From contig JAHLKD010000088.1 in the NCBI GenBank assembly GCA_025526935.1, forward strand, positions 165,539 to 229,538: DNA of 64,000 bases, read 5' to 3'. Below are positions 59,901 through 64,000 of the stretch, one piece after another. A program made the translations under genes and the position numbers. Under the pieces are notes generated by a model. That model did not search any database. It was not told the DNA's origin and saw nothing but the letters and a program-made list of their open reading frames with translations. Each line of letters starts with the position of its first letter. The first letter of the stretch is position 1. This DNA comes from Cladochytrium replicatum. Taxonomy: Eukaryota; Chytridiomycota; Chytridiomycetes; Cladochytriales; Cladochytriaceae.

Positions 59901-60890
59901 AAAACACTTCTCAAATCTGAATTTGAAATGAAAGACCTTGGATTAGCTCAATCATGCATTGGATTCGAATTCCTTCGTACTCCCAATGGTCTCTTTGTCC
60001 ACCAACAGGCTTACACTAAGAAAATTCTTGACAGATTTGGTATGTCTGACTGCAATGATACTACACTCATCCCACTTGACGTCAGACAAATTGAACCCTG
60101 GAACGACAAATATGGTCCTCTCCGCGAAGGAGAAGACATTCTTTCACCCGGTTATCCTTACATGAGCCTAATTGGATCTTTAATTTACCTTGCTAACAAA
60201 AGTAGACCTGACATCACATTTGCAGTACACCTTCTAGCTCGCCACAGCCAAGCCCCTACTATGAGACACTGGGAAGGAGGTAAAATGATTCTAAAATATC
60301 TAAAACAGACTATGGACTATGGGCTCTACTTTGATCGAACAAAACCCGCTTCGATTGTTGCCTACGCCGATGACTTGTTCATGTCTGACTACTCCTCTGG
60401 TAAAGCTCAAACCGGATATGCACTAATCTGATGTGGCGCAGCTATATCCTGGCGATCAACCAAACAGGATAAGCCTACTACCTCTATTATGCACTCAGAA
60501 ATTCTTGGTCTCTGGGACACAGCTAAGGAAATTATCTGGATCAGAGAACTTCTCACAACTATACTTACAGACTTACACTTACCTCTTACGATACTCAATG
60601 GGACCGACTACTATCTATGAAGACAACACTGATTGTGTTTCCCCAAATTAAATCAGGTTACATTCGCACTGACCTTAACAAACATGTAGATTCAAAAGTC
60701 TTTGCCACTGCCCATCACGACGGTACTGATCTATGTGTCACCAAAATCTCCTCTTAAGAGAACATGGCTGACTTACTCACCAAAACTCTCGGCCGTATTC
60801 AGTTTACCAAACACCGCGATTCCCTCGGTCTCCGATCTCTTGCAGATATTCGTTCTATGACATCCTTGTCCAAAGGGGGAGTCTCTATGC
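56936..60890 (+). pseudogene. Element E2 integrase, RT and RNase H, broken
   Basis: Integrase traces: ILHSDHAGPIYPPAVGQY, VPYVPQMNGLLNEE. A ~30-codon duplication of LLSRLTYITDATTE sits near 57120-57200. RT traces: FEYSDTYSPVMDS-type sequence near 59490, VHLMDVVLAYLYGD, ALYGLKQSGRCWFERL, IGIYVDDLSIMGTPEA and PDITFAVHLLARHSQAP. RNase H: AYADDLFMSDYSSGKAQTGY, then HSEILGLWDTAKEIIW. Homology spans at least three frames with many stops. Confidence 0.82.
58683..58750 (+). repeat. Short imperfect tandem repeat, CCACTGTGGTAGTGG core
   Basis: Three copies of a self-complementary-looking 15-bp core within element E2, with two similar copies at 52863-52920 in E1. Confidence 0.6.
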
Positions 60891-61080
60891 GCTAAATATC
60901 ACGAGTTGGTCAACGATGTCGATTTGAGGGGGAGAGAGCCAATATCATTTTATTCTATGGTTGGGAATCAATAAACGAGTGACCACGATCCTCTCTGCAC
61001 AAGAGCTACAGAAACCTTCCCACATCGCAACCCACCTCCGTCGGGCCCCTCCAAAACCTCCTCAAAACCTCCTCCTGACA

Positions 61081-62330
61081 CAGCACCTCCCAAACCTCGC
61101 AGTACCGTATGACATCCACTGAAGCCCGCCCCACAAATGAGATGTTGGGCTTGGAGCTCGAATGGTCTGGGCATGCGCTGGCCACCGCGAGTGCAAACGG
61201 GCATATGGGAATGCTGATGAAAGTGGGTTGGAGCTAAAGCGTACCCAAGCGAGCGTGAGTAGCCGCAAATGGGCACCTTCGCTTCAGTGGTGGAGGAGTC
61301 TGAGCGGAGTGTAAATGGAGTGGAGCTGTACTTGCTCACGGCGCCGTCGTCAAGTGCGTCGTGTACACACCGCTGAAAGTCCCCGTGGACATTGTGACAC
61401 TCAACGGGGTCAAGGTGAGCCCGTACCATCCCGCGAAAACATCCACGGGGACAAAATGGAGTTTCCCCATAGAGGTGGTTATGAGTGCTTGCAAATATGG
61501 TCGTGTGAGTGCGCTTGAGTGGTTGAAACGCATCGATCTTGGAATGGATTTCGAGTGCGCGGGAGTGCCGGCCCGCAACTGCGGGTAGGCGCATGAACGT
61601 GCTCCGGCGTGGAAAGATACGGGGTGAATCTAACTCCCGCAGTTTCGAAACCCACCATGTCACAAATGTTTGGATAAGCGACTGAGAAGGGGGCCACATC
61701 GGCGTACTTGACCGGTGGAAATCCAACGGGCTCGAACCGCGCTACACCCACTGTGCGATGAAACGGAAACGTTGCGCTGCTGAATTTGGCGGAAAGATAG
61801 CAGCTACCGCCATGGACTGCGCAAAGCGAACAGGGGCACGTCGATGTAGTTGACTGGTGGCTCATCAGTGGTCTCGAGTTGCTCTACACGCACAAAGCGA
61901 TTGTAGCTGCAAGCAAAAGGGTCGCTTTGAAAGTGCTCGATGGGTGGCCTCTAGCGACCTGCACTGAGGTGGTCCGATCTCCTCCATGGGACGACATTAC
62001 GGCGACGAGGCACTCGACGTTTTGAGCTGGTGGATGGAAAGCGGACTCAAATTGCGCTGGGGACGAACGGGCGATGAACCATGCGAGCGTAAGTGGACAT
62101 GTGTTGGATTGGTGGATCAACTCCGGAGTCGAGCTGCGGTATTCTGCAACGATGGGCCTGGCGAGCGCGATCGGACGCTTGTTGGACTGGTGGAAGAACA
62201 GCGGGCTTACGTTGAAGTGGACTGCTGATTCGATGGATGATGCGACCCGAACATAAGCTTCTCAGCATGCTGGATTGGTGGAAGAAGGGTGGGCTTGAGT
62301 TGAGGCGGGCGGGCGGCGGGTATTGATCAA
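61081..62330 (+). pseudogene. Decayed WW-repeat gene, plus strand
   Basis: Units of the WW family scattered over three frames: LGLELEWSGHALATASANGH near 61150, SACKYGRVSALEWLKRIDLG near 61490, ALDVLSWWMESGLKLRWG near 62010, SVSGHVLDWWINSGVELRY near 62085 and IGRLLDWWKNSGLTLKWT near 62170, then LDWWKKGGLELRR near 62270. Stops separate them. The order and spacing of units suggest a once full-length array of at least eight repeats. It lies directly beside the E2 element end. Confidence 0.75.
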
Positions 62331-62597
62331 GCGTCCATGTTTGGGTCTATCCGGGCTCCCGACAGGTGGAAGTCTAGTGGATTTGAGAAGCGACACACGC
62401 AACATAACTCCATGTTTACGAGAAAGAACGTTTTGCGTGAGGGTTTGATACTTCCTCGCAGGCAGATTGGAGCAATGTTAGGCAGCGGAATCAAATATTA
62501 TGTGCGAAAAACAACTACAGATAAAGCTTGATACTATTTACACATCAGCGTAGTCCGAGCTATTTCTCATCGTATTGTGATCCTGTTGTCCATCATC

Positions 62598-63660
62598 TCA
62601 CTCTGATAGATTGCATACTTTTCGAAGCTCGTTCGCAGGGTCATACAAAAACTCTTCCTGCCCAAAGTTGACCGAGAGAAGCTGCACCTCGCCCATCCGC
62701 TGCGACTGCAGCATGGAACGCCCTCCACATCGGCTCCTCGTTTCCGTTCCAAGGAACTCCCCGTTCGACGTGAAAAACACCATCCCCGTGCTCGCGTCGT
62801 ATCCACATCCAATCACCGTCCCAACGTGCACAGGTTTCGCAAATGTTGGTACTGATTCTACCCGTTTTCAGTTATACGACCTTCTTCAGAGGTAGAGTCC
62901 AACAGAACAGAGGTCCTTGCCAATGTGCCTGAACGGTGGGGTACGGAGTTGACGCAACGCCGATCGAGAGGACGGTGCGGGACGGAGACTCTGCGATGGT
63001 TTTGACAGAAACCTCGAAATACGCCCATGTGCGCGGGGGCGGTGCTAACGATCTCGATCCCGACAAACTCGTCACCGTCGTCGCGAGCGGGGCGCCGACA
63101 AACATGGTGTCCAAGCGACACGACCGGCATTTCCGAAAGAAGCGCGACTGTGCCCCCGGTCCTCTTGCTAATCATCACGTTAAACCCATCCCTGCAGATC
63201 GACACCCTCGAGTCGCCCTCCAAAGCTCTGAACCTGAACGCGTCGTACTTCCCTTCTCGAAATGGTTGCAATCGTTTCTGCAGATGGAGCGCTGAGCACG
63301 CTTGGCGGGAAGGAGTCCTGATACGCCCGTGCGCGCTCGTTTTCGTCGCCGTCGGAATTAACAAAGGTCTCCCATACGCTGTCGGCGGGCTCGGGATCCT
63401 TTTCGACGATGAGTGGTGTGTGGTTGACGTTCGGGTGGTGTTGGGATCTTCGTTTGCGGGCGGACGTTGTTGCGGAAGAGGAGGAGGCAGCCGAAGGCGA
63501 CGAGGCCGACGGCGCCCAGGACTGCTCCTGCGATAAGGAGCCATTGCTGCGCGGGGTTGTCTGAATGTGTTGATGCGCCTGTGCCAAGGGGGTCGGACTG
63601 ACGAGTCCGATACGCCTTGAGCAACGTCGTATATTGCTATTGGGGCGGGTGGCCTCACAT
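62598..63660 (-). pseudogene. SPRY-domain membrane protein (SSH4/EAR1-like), apparently decayed
   Basis: The minus strand encodes one membrane segment (WLLIAGAVLGAVGLVAFGCL, about 63500-63560) with a basic stop-transfer, then a SPRY domain: RTWAYFEVSVKTIA, TVLSIGVASTPYPT, HVGTVIGCGYDASTGMVFF and LSVNFGQEEFLYD. TM plus SPRY is the layout of yeast Ssh4/Ear1, adaptors that recruit Rsp5 to sort membrane cargo. The pieces lie in at least three frames. Some changes could be short introns, but others inside the SPRY core (around 62880-62900 and 62690-62720) lack usable splice sites, so I read it as a pseudogene. A miscalled multi-intron gene is the alternative. Confidence 0.5.
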
Positions 63661-63823
63661 TGTGAGGACGAGCCATGGCCATCGGGACGGTGGGGACGTG
63701 GGTACGTCGAGCTTTGGAACTCAGCACGGATTTACACGTGCGTTGGGAGACAACCAAGACATTGGAAAATAAAAAGAAAAGAACAGTGAATGTGTATATT
63801 GTATGGATAGCAAAGAGACAGTC

Positions 63824-64000
63824 TCATGTTTTCTTGACAATCTGAAAATAAAATTAGAACTTCTTGTTCACAGTGCTCCATGGTCTCACCTGAACACACG
63901 TCTTCGTCTGATAGCGTGTGCTCCTTGCCGACCTTTTGTGGGTTGTGCTTCACCGAAGAACCCCACACCAGCGCATTCTTAAACTCCTTGAGAATGTTCT
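63824..64000 (-). CDS. DRG1/Rbg1-type developmentally regulated GTPase, C-terminal end (gene continues off the right edge)
   Basis: The last exons of a GTP-binding protein of the DRG family, which associate with translating ribosomes through a DFRP partner. The exon ending at 63900 encodes [20 protein letters not shown] and [11 protein letters not shown], the conserved TGS-domain end. A 58-nt intron (63842-63899, GTGTGT..CAG) leads to the last exon 63824-63841, IVKKT and TGA. This gives SDED-IVKKT, three residues shorter than the usual DEDVxQIVKK. An alternative donor 10 nt downstream (GTGAGA) keeps a frame that reads on for over 30 non-conserved residues, so I prefer the first. KVGKEHTL favours DRG1 over DRG2. 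Confidence 0.85.

Larger units (their letters stand above)
55250..61013 (+). mobile_element. Copia element E2, full-length but degenerate
   Basis: 5' LTR 55250-55355 (106 bp), gag from 55493, pol to about 60890, purine tract GAGGGGGAGAG near 60926, and a partial 3' LTR at about 60966-61013 (AATCAATAAACGAGTGACC..). The junction between purine tract and LTR has lost the LTR start. Many stops and frameshifts throughout. Confidence 0.85.

Noticed and set aside
62858-63757. 299-codon Arg/Pro-rich ORF on the minus strand
   Set aside because: Its composition is that of a shifted frame over the TM/SPRY gene; the hydrophobic segment and SPRY motifs lie in other frames.

Overview
The window is nuclear DNA of a fungus. 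Most genes carry short spliceosomal introns: I placed 35, of 48 to 91 nt, all GT..AG. The recognisable host genes are eukaryotic housekeeping genes in their fungal form: RIB1, mitochondrial NFS1, mitochondrial PSD1, a 6-phosphofructo-2-kinase/fructose-2,6-bisphosphatase, the ESCRT factor IST1, signal peptidase subunit SPC3 and a DRG/Rbg GTPase. A family of ankyrin-like proteins built on a V-L-x-W-W-K-x-S-G-L motif is present in one intact and several decayed copies. I associate such arrays with zoosporic (chytrid-type) fungi, but that placement is inference and I cannot name a species.

Layout. 1-1019 holds the start of RIB1 (minus), divergent from a 1746-residue ankyrin-type protein (1126-6366, plus). 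NFS1 follows (6665-8600, minus, nine exons). 9.0-12.1 kb holds the WW-repeat family: an intact 410-residue gene between a fragment and a broken paralogue. 12.1-15.1 kb is largely unassigned. 15124-25789 is a chromodomain-type Ty3 element with a 5.26-kb Ty1/copia element inserted in it; both have matching LTRs and 5-bp target duplications. PSD1 (26427-28378, plus), a wrecked glycogen branching enzyme (28855-29711, minus), the bifunctional PFKFB gene (29819-32694, minus) and IST1 (32718-33994, plus) form a compact gene block. SPC3 (34896-35709, minus) comes next and has one in-frame TAA. 35.9-61.0 kb is a nest of copia-type elements from at least four families, including two near-identical copies in opposite orientation. 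A bacterial-looking alkylmercury-lyase (MerB)-like fragment is trapped between two of them. The right end has another decayed WW-repeat gene, a decayed SPRY/transmembrane (SSH4-like) gene and the 3' end of a DRG1-type GTPase.

How it works together. The host genes are unlinked housekeeping functions: riboflavin synthesis, iron-sulphur cluster supply, phosphatidylethanolamine synthesis, fructose-2,6-bisphosphate control of glycolysis, endosomal sorting and signal peptide removal. The strongest architectural signals are the 23 bp between the PFKFB and IST1 start codons, a 27-nt micro-exon carrying the kinase P-loop, layered retroelement insertions covering roughly half the window, and the repeated birth and decay of the WW-repeat family. 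Exon structures below were built by eye from splice signals and conserved protein motifs; in every complete multi-exon gene the summed coding length is a multiple of three.
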